From Luteitalea sp. TBR-22 (GTDB taxonomy: Bacteria > Acidobacteriota > Vicinamibacteria > Vicinamibacterales > Vicinamibacteraceae): a stretch of DNA of 64,000 nucleotides. The notes beneath the pieces were generated by a model. The model was given only the letters and a program-made list of their open reading frames with translations. It did not search any database and was not told the DNA's origin. Below are positions 44,575 through 51,922 of this stretch, piece after piece. The number at the start of each line of letters is the position of its first letter. Within the stretch, counting starts at the first letter, position 1. Both the position numbers and the translations under genes were made by a program. The DNA lies in contig NZ_AP024452.1 of NCBI RefSeq assembly GCF_016865485.1, positions 248,001 to 312,000 of the forward strand, read 5' to 3'.

Positions 44575-45123
44575 TCATCTGCGCCGTTCGAGTGCCAGCT
44601 CCAGGCTGGCCAGGCTCTCGGCGAACGTGTCGCGCGCGTGGGCGTTCCGGCACCGCTCGTACAGCGGCGGGAACTCCCGGCGCGTCTTCTTCAGGTACTT
44701 CTCGGCGAACTCCCGTCGCTGGCCGACGATGCGCGCCACGTCCCGCAGGTTGTCCGCCCGGTCGAGCAACTTGAGCGCCAGCGCATCGGCGTCCTCGAGG
44801 ATGCGGCCATAGTACGTCGCCTTGTCGGGGGTCGTGTCGTCGTCGCCGGCCTCCCACCACTTGGTCAGCAGGCGGGCCAGGGTGACGGCGCGCTCCGAGA
44901 AGCCCGCGGCGAGCAGGTCGTCCCACGTCAGGTCGGTGTCCTCGACCACGTCGTGCAGCAGGGCGGCGACGATGGCGTCTTCGTCGAGCCCGGCGCGGAC
45001 CGCGTGCTCGGCGACGCGGAGGGGGTGGTTGATGTAGGGGTCGGGCAGGTTGCGCCGGGTCTTGCCGACGTGCGCCGCGGCGGCATAGGTCGCGGCGCGC
45101 AGGATTGCAAGCATGCGGGTCAT
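44575..45123 (-). CDS. HD-domain hydrolase, MESH1/small alarmone hydrolase-like
   Basis: A 182-residue cytosolic metal hydrolase. HVGKTRR and [13 protein letters not shown] provide the first His residues, [11 protein letters not shown] the HD pair, and [12 protein letters not shown] the final Asp. This is the order in the hydrolase half of RelA/SpoT and in stand-alone small alarmone hydrolases that break down ppGpp. No synthetase domain follows. Its stop overlaps an upstream ATG of the serine hydrolase frame. The ppGpp role is inferred from family; other nucleotide substrates are possible. Confidence 0.85.
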   Translation of the reverse strand: MTRMLAILRAATYAAAAHVGKTRRNLPDPYINHPLRVAEHAVRAGLDEDAIVAALLHDVVEDTDLTWDDLLAAGFSERAVTLARLLTKWWEAGDDDTTPDKATYYGRILEDADALALKLLDRADNLRDVARIVGQRREFAEKYLKKTRREFPPLYERCRNAHARDTFAESLASLELALERRR

Positions 45124-45182
45124 TCTAGGCCGTGCGACACTACCGGCGCGTCACGTTCTGCTCCCCGGCGCCCACCTCACGA

Positions 45183-45755
45183 ATGATCATGCGCACGCTC
45201 CTGCTCGCCCTCTGCCTCGGTCTCATCGCCCTCCCCGCCGCCGCCCAGGACAACGGGCCCCGGGAGTACAAGGTGCTGGCCACGTCCAAGACATCGACCA
45301 TGGAGAAGGAGATGAACACGGCCGCGGAGGCCGGGTACGCCTTCGCCGCGGTCATGGGTGGCGAGACCGCCTTCGGAGGCGCCGAGGCCGTCGTCGTCAT
45401 GCAGAAGGACCCCAGGCCGTCGGCCAAGGTCTACAAGCTGCTGGCCACCAACAAGAGCGGCACCATGCAGAAGGAACTGCGCGACGCGGCCGACGTGGGC
45501 TTCCACTACGTGGGCAAGACGGTGTTCTCCTCGATGTTCGGCGGCGAGGAGATTGTCGTGATCATGGAGCGCGACAAGGACGCGCCCAAGCCCACCGAGG
45601 ATTACCTCCTGATCGCCACGAGCAAGACGTCCACCCTCGAGAAGGAGCTCAACGAGGCCGGCGCGAAGGGCTACCAGGCCATCGACATGACGGTCGGCAA
45701 GACGGCGATGGGCGGCCAGGAGCTCGTCGTGCTCGCGCGCCGCGACAGGAGGTAG
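45183..45755 (+). CDS. Exported protein with three tandem repeats of about 55 residues
   Basis: A 190-residue protein with a signal peptide (MRTLLLALCLGLIALPAAAQ). The mature part is three copies of one unit: YKVLATSKTSTMEKEMNTA..., YKLLATNKSGTMQKELRDA... and YLLIATSKTSTLEKELNEA..., each ending in a beta strand such as AVVVMQKD, IVVIMERD and LVVLARRD. Each unit looks like a small alpha/beta DUF4177-like fold. Role unknown. Divergent from the HD gene, 59 bp apart, and convergent with the next gene at a 7-bp gap. Start at ATG 45183 or 45189. Confidence 0.75.
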   Translation: MIMRTLLLALCLGLIALPAAAQDNGPREYKVLATSKTSTMEKEMNTAAEAGYAFAAVMGGETAFGGAEAVVVMQKDPRPSAKVYKLLATNKSGTMQKELRDAADVGFHYVGKTVFSSMFGGEEIVVIMERDKDAPKPTEDYLLIATSKTSTLEKELNEAGAKGYQAIDMTVGKTAMGGQELVVLARRDRR

Positions 45756-45762
45756 CGCCCCG

Positions 45763-46602
45763 TCAGCGCATCCGCGACACCAGCACCTCGCCGGTGCGGC
45801 GCTGGATGGACCAGAGCAGGCCGGGGTCGGCGGGATCGAGCGCGATGCCCTGGCCCTCGCTCTCGACCGGCACGACGGCGTCGAGCACGAGGGTGGCGCC
45901 CGCCGTCGGCAGGCGCAGCACGTGCAACTCCGGCGCGTGATGCCCTGCGGTGACGAGCCGCCCGTCGGGCAGCCACACGCCGCCGGAACTGCTCATCCCG
46001 TCCCATCGTGCCACCACGGCCTTCGGGAACGCCCACGCGCCCGTCTCGCGCCACTCGGTGTCGTAGCGCACCAGCACCGAGTACTCGGGCCCCTTGCCCG
46101 GTTCGCCACTGGGCGAGGGGTAGTGCGCGTACATCATCCACCAGGCCCCGTCACGCCGATCGATCCACGTCGCCGAACCCCGCCCGGTGCCGACGGGGAT
46201 GCTGCGCACGTGGCGCAGGCTCGCTGCGTCCCACACTTCGATCGAACTCACCATCGGCACGCCCGGGTAGTTCGAGTGGGCGCAGTACAGCGCGCCGTCG
46301 AGCACCACTCCGCTGTTCAGGTGGATGAAGGGACCGCCATCGACGTCCTTCCATTCGGCCACCTTCGCGCCGGTGGCCTTCAGGTACTTGCCGATGGCCC
46401 GGTTGGTGATCGCATAGAAGTGCGTCGCATCGACGGCGACGGCCTGCCTGGCTTCTGCCGCCGGGTAGCGCCTGACGACCGGCCACGCCGCACGCAGCGG
46501 CAGCGCGGCCGGCGGCGGCGCGGACCCCTGCGTTTGCGCATGGGCGCCCGCAACGGTGGCGGCGAGGAGCAGGGCGGCGAGGCTCGCGCGCCGGCAGGTC
46601 AT
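45763..46602 (-). CDS. Exported beta-propeller-like protein of unknown function
   Basis: A 279-residue secreted protein with a signal peptide ending near GAHAQ. Repeated beta motifs (AVAVDATHFYAITNRAIGKY, SSIEVWDAASLRHVRSIPVG, SGGVWLPDGRLVTAGH, GIALDPADPGLLWSIQRRTG) suggest a six- or seven-bladed propeller such as those binding sugars or acting as lactonases. No catalytic set is clear. Its ATG overlaps the stop of the aminotransferase gene (ATGA), so both exported proteins are made together. Confidence 0.75.
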   Translation of the reverse strand: MTCRRASLAALLLAATVAGAHAQTQGSAPPPAALPLRAAWPVVRRYPAAEARQAVAVDATHFYAITNRAIGKYLKATGAKVAEWKDVDGGPFIHLNSGVVLDGALYCAHSNYPGVPMVSSIEVWDAASLRHVRSIPVGTGRGSATWIDRRDGAWWMMYAHYPSPSGEPGKGPEYSVLVRYDTEWRETGAWAFPKAVVARWDGMSSSGGVWLPDGRLVTAGHHAPELHVLRLPTAGATLVLDAVVPVESEGQGIALDPADPGLLWSIQRRTGEVLVSRMR

Positions 46603-47714
46603 GCCTTCAGGACGTCGGCGAACACGCTGCAGGCTTCCTCCATCTCCGGCATCGTGCCGATCGAGATGCGCGCGTGCGTGGACAACGACGGGAACGACCG
46701 GCCGACGGCGATGCCGCGGGCCGCACATGCCGATCGGAAGCCGTTCACGTCACGGCCGATGTCGGCCATCACGAAGTTGGCGTGCGACACCGGCACGCGC
46801 GCGCCGGCGGCCTCGAGCCGCCTGACCGTGAAGGCGCGCACCTCGGCGTTGCGGGCCCGCTCGCGCGACTCGAGGGCCGTGTCGCCGAGCGAGGCGATGG
46901 CCGCGTGCAGGCCGACGGTGTTGACGCTCATCGGGAGGCTCCACGCGGCCAGGCGCTGGAGCGTGTCGAGCTGGCCCATCGCGTAGCCGACGCGCAGGCC
47001 GGCCATGCCGTACATCTTCGAGAAGGTGCGGCTCACCACCACGCGCGGCGTCTCGAGCGCGAACGGCAGGGCCGAGGCCACCCCGCCGCCGTCGGCGTAC
47101 TCGATGTAGGCCTCGTCGAGCAGGATCACGACGTCCGGGTTGCGCTTGAGTGCCTCCGCGGCGAACGCCCGCACCTGATCGAGCGGCAGGGCCACGCTCG
47201 TCGGGTTGTTGGGGTTGCAGAGGAAGATGAGGCCGGCGTCTGGCACCAGGCGGGCCATCGCGTCGAGGTCGACCTGCAGGTCGGACCGCACCGGAACCTC
47301 CTGCACGGGGCGCTGCAGCTGGCGGGCCCGCCGCGCCGGCTCCTCGAAGGTCGGCAGCGGCGCCAGCAGGCCGCGCCGCGCATCGGTGAACGCCAGCACG
47401 GCGTTCAGCAGGATCTCCGACGACCCGCAGCCGACCAGCACGTTGGAGGTGGACACGCCCTGCCGCTTCGCGATCGCGGCCTCGAGCGCCCCGCCGTACC
47501 GGAAGGGGTACACGTGCGACAGGCGCGTCGCCTGCGCAATCGCGTCGAGTGCGGCAGGGCACGGGCCGGCCGCGTTCTCGTTGCTGTCGAGCCGCACGAG
47601 CCCGCCGATGCGCCCGACCGCCCCAGCGAAGGCGCCGGCCTCCCGTCCCCGCGCGAGGATGAGGGCCGGGGCGGCGGCTGCCGCATGGAGGAAGGTGCGC
47701 CTCGAACCGATCAT
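46599..47714 (-). CDS. Class I/II aminotransferase, histidinol-phosphate aminotransferase-like, Tat-exported
   Basis: A 371-residue PLP enzyme with a Tat signal at the very start (MIGSRRTFLHAAAAAPALIL). PLP-binding features: CGSSE near 97, NPNNPT at 167-172, LLDEAYIEY with Asp200, SRTFSKMYGMAG with Schiff-base Lys233, and Arg241. The fold matches HisC, but export argues against histidine biosynthesis. ATG 47714 is supported by AGGA five bases upstream. The heptad array at 47778 lies between it and the sulfatase gene. Confidence 0.9.
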   Translation of the reverse strand: MIGSRRTFLHAAAAAPALILARGREAGAFAGAVGRIGGLVRLDSNENAAGPCPAALDAIAQATRLSHVYPFRYGGALEAAIAKRQGVSTSNVLVGCGSSEILLNAVLAFTDARRGLLAPLPTFEEPARRARQLQRPVQEVPVRSDLQVDLDAMARLVPDAGLIFLCNPNNPTSVALPLDQVRAFAAEALKRNPDVVILLDEAYIEYADGGGVASALPFALETPRVVVSRTFSKMYGMAGLRVGYAMGQLDTLQRLAAWSLPMSVNTVGLHAAIASLGDTALESRERARNAEVRAFTVRRLEAAGARVPVSHANFVMADIGRDVNGFRSACAARGIAVGRSFPSLSTHARISIGTMPEMEEACSVFADVLKA

Positions 47715-47777
47715 GGCAATCCTTTCGGCCGTGGTCATTCGGCCTGCGGCTTCGTCACCGGTACCCACGAACCAAGA

Positions 47778-47818
47778 CGTCAACCGTCAGACGTCAACCG
47801 TCAACCGTCAACCGTCAC
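47778..47818. repeat. CGTCAAC heptad array overlapping a stop codon
   Basis: Six seven-base units (CGTCAAC or CGTCAGA). On the minus strand the units read GGTTGAC and GTCTGAC, close to units in the arrays at 7773 and 63462. The sulfatase stop (47815-47817) lies in the last unit. Confidence 0.95.
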
Positions 47819-49242
47819 TTCCCGGGCCAGCGCTCGGACGGCGTGCGCGCCGAGGCGAAATACGTCCGGAACTGCTCGACGATCGCCGCGTGCGTCGCGG
47901 CGACGTTGCGTGTCTCGCCCTGGTCGGTGGCCAGATCGTACAACTCGATCGGCAGATCCGGCGAGAGCCACACCGCCTTCCAGGTCCCGCGGCGCGCGGC
48001 GCGCTTGTATCCGCCCTCGTGGAACTCCCAGTAGAGCACCCTGTCGGCGTCGCGCCGGGCGACGGTGGCGCCATCGCCGGTGATCGCGTTGTCCATGGGG
48101 CGGCCGTCGACCGTCGCGGTGTCGTACCTCGCACCCGCGATCGTGGCCAGCGTCGGCAACACGTCCCAGTGGGCCCACACGACGTCGCTCGCGCGACCCG
48201 CGGCGACGCGCCCGGGCCAGCGCACCAGCATCGGCACGCGGATGCCGCCCTCGTAGAGGTCACGCTTGATCCCGCGCAACGGGCCATTGCTGTCGAAGAA
48301 CTCCGGGTCGGCGCCGCCTTCCTTGTGCGGACCGTTGTCGCTGGTGAACAGCACGATCGTGTCGCGATCGAGGCCGTTGGCCTTCAGGGCGTCCAGCACG
48401 CGTCCCACCCCCTCGTCCATGCGCGTCACCATGGCGGCAAACGCGGCGTGTGGCGTCGGCTGCGAGCGATACCCGCCGCTCACCGTGTACGGCGGCACCG
48501 GCGTGGTCGCGTCGGCCTTCGCGTTCACGAACGGGGTTTCGGGGAACTGCCCGCGGAACTTCGCGATGGCGTCTTCAGGGGCGCGCAGCTCGGCGTGGGG
48601 GAGGGGATAGGCCAGGTACAGGAAGAACGGCTGCCCGCCGGCCCTGCCGATCGCGTCGACCGCCGCCTGCGTGAACAGATCGCTGGTGAAATCGCGCGTC
48701 GGCGAGACGTCCACCCAGGCGCCGTTCTTCCAGAGCCTGTCGGTGTACTGCCGATGCGGCTGCTGATGCGTCATGTAGCCGAACGACTCGTCGAAGCCCT
48801 GCTTCTCAGGCAGCCCGGGCGTCCCCTCGTACCCGAGCCCCCACTTGCCGACCTGGATCGTCCGGTAACCGCGTGCCTTCAGGATCTCGGCGAGCGTGAC
48901 GTCGCCATCCTCGAGGGGCACCTCGCCGTTGCCGCGGATGCGGTTGTGCCCGGTGTGCTGCCCGAGCATCAGCGCCGCGCGCGACGGCGCGCACACCGTG
49001 CTTCCCGAGTAGTACTGCGTGAAGCGGGTGCCCTCGGTGGCGAGGCGGTCGATGTTGGGCGTGCGGTACCTCCGCTGCCCGTAGGAGGAGAGGTCGCCCC
49101 AGCCGAGGTCGTCGGCGTGGATGAAGATGATGTTGGGTGCCCGCGAGGGCGCCTGCGCCGCAGGAAAGCGCTGGGAGAGCGGCAGGGCCAGCAGCCCGGC
49201 CACGACGACCGCATGAGCGAGGACGACGCGCATGCGCGCCAT
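47815..49242 (-). CDS. Type I (S1) sulfatase, exported
   Basis: The second sulfatase in the window, about 475 residues with a signal peptide ending near AAQA. IHADDLGWGD binds the metal; the signature CAPSRAALMLGQHTG carries the Cys (about residue 84) for formylglycine conversion. GKWGLGY and TSDNGPHKEGG complete the active site. C-terminal DLATDQGETRNVAA is standard. It differs from the first sulfatase, so the two probably act on different sulfate esters. ATG 49242 used; GTG 49248 and ATG 49233 are also in frame. Confidence 0.93.
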   Translation of the reverse strand: MARMRVVLAHAVVVAGLLALPLSQRFPAAQAPSRAPNIIFIHADDLGWGDLSSYGQRRYRTPNIDRLATEGTRFTQYYSGSTVCAPSRAALMLGQHTGHNRIRGNGEVPLEDGDVTLAEILKARGYRTIQVGKWGLGYEGTPGLPEKQGFDESFGYMTHQQPHRQYTDRLWKNGAWVDVSPTRDFTSDLFTQAAVDAIGRAGGQPFFLYLAYPLPHAELRAPEDAIAKFRGQFPETPFVNAKADATTPVPPYTVSGGYRSQPTPHAAFAAMVTRMDEGVGRVLDALKANGLDRDTIVLFTSDNGPHKEGGADPEFFDSNGPLRGIKRDLYEGGIRVPMLVRWPGRVAAGRASDVVWAHWDVLPTLATIAGARYDTATVDGRPMDNAITGDGATVARRDADRVLYWEFHEGGYKRAARRGTWKAVWLSPDLPIELYDLATDQGETRNVAATHAAIVEQFRTYFASARTPSERWPGK

Positions 49243-49249
49243 CGTCACA

Positions 49250-49274
49250 CAGGTGGCCCGCGGGCTGCAGCCTG
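49250..49274 (-). repeat. 25-base dispersed repeat, copy 4
   Basis: On the minus strand CAGGCTG, then CAGCCCGCGGGCC, then ACCTG. It fits the consensus of copies at 50028, 50173 and 63905 and lies a few bases upstream of the sulfatase start. Confidence 0.75.
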
Positions 49275-49423
49275 CCGGCTCTTCCCGCCACCCGACACCC
49301 GACGCCGGACCGGGAAGGTCGGGCCATCACCGGACGTCGCCGTCGGACTTGACCGACGGTCACGCGGACATCAGGGGAGGCTGTGCCCGTCCTCCCGCCG
49401 CGTTGCGCGTGCCCCGGCGCCCT

Positions 49424-49500
49424 GAGCCCGGAGCCCGGTGCCCGGAGCCCGGTGCCCGGAGCCCGGTGCCCGGAACCCGGTGCCCGGTGCCCGGTGCCCG
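49424..49500. repeat. GAGCCCG/GTGCCCG heptad array
   Basis: Exactly eleven seven-base units, mostly alternating GAGCCCG and GTGCCCG, with one GAACCCG. The array ends one base before the stop codon of the next minus-strand gene. The same GTGCCCG unit and the edge GGTGCCCGATC recur at 61998-62048. Confidence 0.97.
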
Positions 49501-49501
49501 A

Positions 49502-50005
49502 TCACCTCTTGTCGTAATGCGTCTGGCTGGCGGCCTTGGAGCCGTCGGGCATGGTACGCACCGACTTCACGGTCAGGCTCTTTCGGTCGGCGGCCAGCTC
49601 GATGATCGACTGCAGCACCACCACGTCGCCGACCTTGTAGGTGAACAGGCCGCTCGCGCCGCCGAGGCTGTCGCCGAGCGCCGGCTCGATCATCGCCTCC
49701 ACCGTGTCGGGCGCGGGTTGCGCGCCGGTCACCGGCACCGGCTTGCCGTCGCCCTTCGTGGTGAAGCCCCACTTCGAGCTCGTGCCGTCCATGGCCACGG
49801 TCACGCTGGAGAAGGTCAGCCCGTCGGCCTCCCTGGTCACCTCCATGCGTCGCTCCTTCCAGTTGATGGTCATCGGCGTGGACTTGGCCGGGTTCATCAC
49901 CCAGGTGCCGACCATCGGGCCGGGCGCAGGCGCCTGTGCAAATGAGGCGAGCGATGACAGGACGACGAGAGCGGCAACAGCGACGACGCGAACGAACCGA
50001 GACAA
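49502..50005 (-). CDS. Exported lipocalin-like protein of unknown function
   Basis: A 167-residue secreted protein. Signal peptide MSRFVRVVAVAALVVLSSLA to about residue 25. GTWVMNPAKSTPM is the opening typical of small secreted Acidobacteria proteins with a lipocalin-type barrel, followed by alternating strands (MTINWKERRMEVTRE, VEAMIEPALGD, VVLQSIIELAADRKSLTV). The start is TTG at 50005, supported by GGAGG at 50011-50015. The function is unknown. The gap downstream is a heptad array; the upstream gap holds several repeats. Confidence 0.75.
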   Translation of the reverse strand: MSRFVRVVAVAALVVLSSLASFAQAPAPGPMVGTWVMNPAKSTPMTINWKERRMEVTREADGLTFSSVTVAMDGTSSKWGFTTKGDGKPVPVTGAQPAPDTVEAMIEPALGDSLGGASGLFTYKVGDVVVLQSIIELAADRKSLTVKSVRTMPDGSKAASQTHYDKR

Positions 50006-50027
50006 GAGGACCTCCGAGGAACGGCAA

Positions 50028-50052
50028 CAGGCTGCCGCCTACAGGCTACCTG
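50028..50052 (+). repeat. 25-base dispersed repeat, copy 1
   Basis: CAGGCTG, CCGCCTACAGGCT, ACCTG, followed by ATGG. Same framework as copies at 50173, 63905 and 49250. Confidence 0.8.
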
Positions 50053-50062
50053 ATGGGTGGCT

Positions 50063-50088
50063 GTGCGTCGGCCAAGGCCGACGCCTAC
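50063..50088 (-). repeat. REP palindrome with GTAG foot
   Basis: On the minus strand: GTAG, arm GCGTCGGCC, loop TT, arm GGCCGACGC; all nine pairs intact. It faces the next REP with the GTAG feet inward, 13 bases apart. Confidence 0.8.
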
Positions 50089-50101
50089 ACCTGGAACAGT
50101 C

Positions 50102-50125
50102 GTAGCCGTCGCCCTTGGGCGACGG
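50102..50125 (+). repeat. REP palindrome with GTAG foot
   Basis: GTAG, arm CCGTCGCCC, loop TT, arm GGGCGACGG; nine perfect pairs. Compared with the neighbour at 50063, pairs 1 and 7 are changed on both sides of the stem. Confidence 0.8.
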
Positions 50126-50128
50126 TCG

Positions 50129-50156
50129 CCTGAGCCCTGAGCCGAGACTCCTGAGC
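50129..50156. repeat. Short CCTGAGC heptad array
   Basis: Four seven-base units (CCTGAGC twice, CGAGACT, CCTGAGC), the same unit as the array at 40836. Confidence 0.8.
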
Positions 50157-50172
50157 GGCGAAGGCAGCCTGC

Positions 50173-50197
50173 AGGCTGTAGCCCGCAGGCGACCTGA
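50173..50197 (+). repeat. 25-base dispersed repeat, copy 2
   Basis: CAGGCTG, TAGCCCGCAGGCG, ACCTG, followed by ATGG, as in copy 1. The 13 bases AGGCTGTAGCCCG recur on the minus strand just upstream of exonuclease III. Confidence 0.8.
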
Positions 50198-50211
50198 TGG
50201 TGTGCCTCGCC

Positions 50212-51858
50212 CTACCCCAGCGCCACCGTGAGCCGCGTCACCGATGCCGGCGGCAGGCGGTGCGTGAAGCTGGCACCCGGGCCCACCGGCACGGCGCTCT
50301 CGGCCGACGGTGCGACCACGGCAGGTCGATCGAACGTGTTGTGCGCGTGGATCTCGCCCGCAGCGATCGTGACGGCCCGGGCAGAGGCCGCGCGTCCGCC
50401 GCGCAGGGTGATCGTGGCGTCGGTGGCGTCGGTCGCGTGCGGGTTCACCAGGGTCAGCGTGACCGTGCGGTCCCGCACCGAGGCCGATCCGGCCAGTCCG
50501 GCCACCGATCCGCGGTCGTTCACGCGGTCGTAGCCGATGCGCGGCGCGCCGAGCTGCGTGCGCACGGCCTCGCCGCCCGCATGTGGCGCGTAGAGCGCGA
50601 ACACGTGATAGGTCGGCGTGAGCAGGAACCGCTCGCCGTCGGTGAGGAACAGCGACTGCAGGCAGTTCACCAACTGGGCGATGTTGGCCATCGCGACCTT
50701 GTCGGCATGACGATGGAACGTGTCGAGCGTGAGCGCCGCGACCAGGGCGTCGCGGATCGTCGACTGCTGGCCGAGGTGGTGCGACGGATGGATCTCGGTG
50801 CCCGGCTTGTGCCACGTGCCCCACTCGTCGACGACGATCTTCACGCGATGCCGACGGTCGATCTCGCCCATCACGGCCCAGTGGCCGGTGATCAGCGTCT
50901 CGATGAACGCGGCCTGCGCGAGGATCTCGTACCACTCGTCGGTGGTGTAGACGAGCGCGTCGCCCTTGCCGGCATTCCAGTCGGTGGTGGCGCCCCGGCT
51001 GGCATTCCACGTGTAGTGGTGCAGCGCCCAGCCCCAGATCGAGTTGAGCGCGCCCTCGCCCTTCGCCGTGAGGGTCGTGAAGAACCGACGTGTCCACGAC
51101 AGGTCGTTGCCGTTCGGGCCCGAGCCGATGAACGACAGCGGCTCGCCGTACGTCGGCAGCCAGGCCGTGAACTTGCGGTACTCGACGGCGTACTCGTCGG
51201 CCGTGAGGTTGCCGCCGCAGCCCCACGACTCGTTGCCGACCCCCCAGAACCGCACGCGCAGCGGTTCGGCGCTGCCGCCCTTCGCGCGCATCTCGGCAAG
51301 CGTCGTCGACCCGGCCGGCGAGTTGGCGTACTCGACCCACTGGTAGAAGTCGCGGGCGGGGAGGCTGCGCAGGTTGGCCGCCAGGTACGGCTCGCCGCCG
51401 CACAGGCGCACGAACCGGACGAACTCGTTGGTGCCGAAGTGGTTGGGGTCGTACTTCCACGGTCCGTCGGGCCGTGCCGCCATCTCGGGCGTCCAGAAGT
51501 TCGTGCGGCGGGGCCGTGCCTCGCGTGGGCCGATGCCGTCGCGCCAGTCGTAGCTGTCGGCGAAGCAGCCGCCAGGCCACCGGATCACGCCCTTCGGCAA
51601 GTGGCGCATGTGGTCGACGATGGCCTGCCGGATGCCGCCGGTGTTGGGGATGCGCGAGCCCTCGCCGACCCAGATGCCGTCGTACACGACACCGCCGAGG
51701 TGTTCGACGAAGTGTCCGTAGACGTTGGGATCGATGCGCGCGATCGGCTCGTCGAGGAGCACGTCGACGCGGGCATCGGCCGCCGAGGTCGCCCGGGGGG
51801 CCAGGGTCATCGCCGCCCCCGCCAGCATGGTGGTGCGCAGGAAGTCACGTCGGTCCAC
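50212..51858 (-). CDS. Alpha-L-arabinofuranosidase, glycoside hydrolase family 51, Tat-exported
   Basis: Removes terminal arabinofuranose from arabinan or arabinoxylan. 548 residues. A Tat signal (RRDFLRTTMLAGAAM) is followed by YGHFVEHLGGVVYDGIW, VIRWPGGCFADSYDWRDGIGP, the acid/base Glu210 in WGVGNESWG and the nucleophile Glu345 in VVDEWGTW. A C-terminal beta-sandwich is present. The start is GTG at 51858, supported by AGGAG seven bases upstream. Most GH51 enzymes are cytosolic, so export is notable. Divergent from the DUF2157 gene by 64 bp. Confidence 0.93.
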   Translation of the reverse strand: MDRRDFLRTTMLAGAAMTLAPRATSAADARVDVLLDEPIARIDPNVYGHFVEHLGGVVYDGIWVGEGSRIPNTGGIRQAIVDHMRHLPKGVIRWPGGCFADSYDWRDGIGPREARPRRTNFWTPEMAARPDGPWKYDPNHFGTNEFVRFVRLCGGEPYLAANLRSLPARDFYQWVEYANSPAGSTTLAEMRAKGGSAEPLRVRFWGVGNESWGCGGNLTADEYAVEYRKFTAWLPTYGEPLSFIGSGPNGNDLSWTRRFFTTLTAKGEGALNSIWGWALHHYTWNASRGATTDWNAGKGDALVYTTDEWYEILAQAAFIETLITGHWAVMGEIDRRHRVKIVVDEWGTWHKPGTEIHPSHHLGQQSTIRDALVAALTLDTFHRHADKVAMANIAQLVNCLQSLFLTDGERFLLTPTYHVFALYAPHAGGEAVRTQLGAPRIGYDRVNDRGSVAGLAGSASVRDRTVTLTLVNPHATDATDATITLRGGRAASARAVTIAAGEIHAHNTFDRPAVVAPSAESAVPVGPGASFTHRLPPASVTRLTVALG

Positions 51859-51922
51859 GATCCCACTCCTCTTGTCGCAGGAAGCGCGCGTCGGCGCCAC
51901 TCTATACTGAAGCCACTCATCC

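Noticed and set aside
49340-49359. CCGTCGG hairpin as another REP
   Set aside because: A 7-bp stem without a GTAG foot and with no similarity to the other REP arms.
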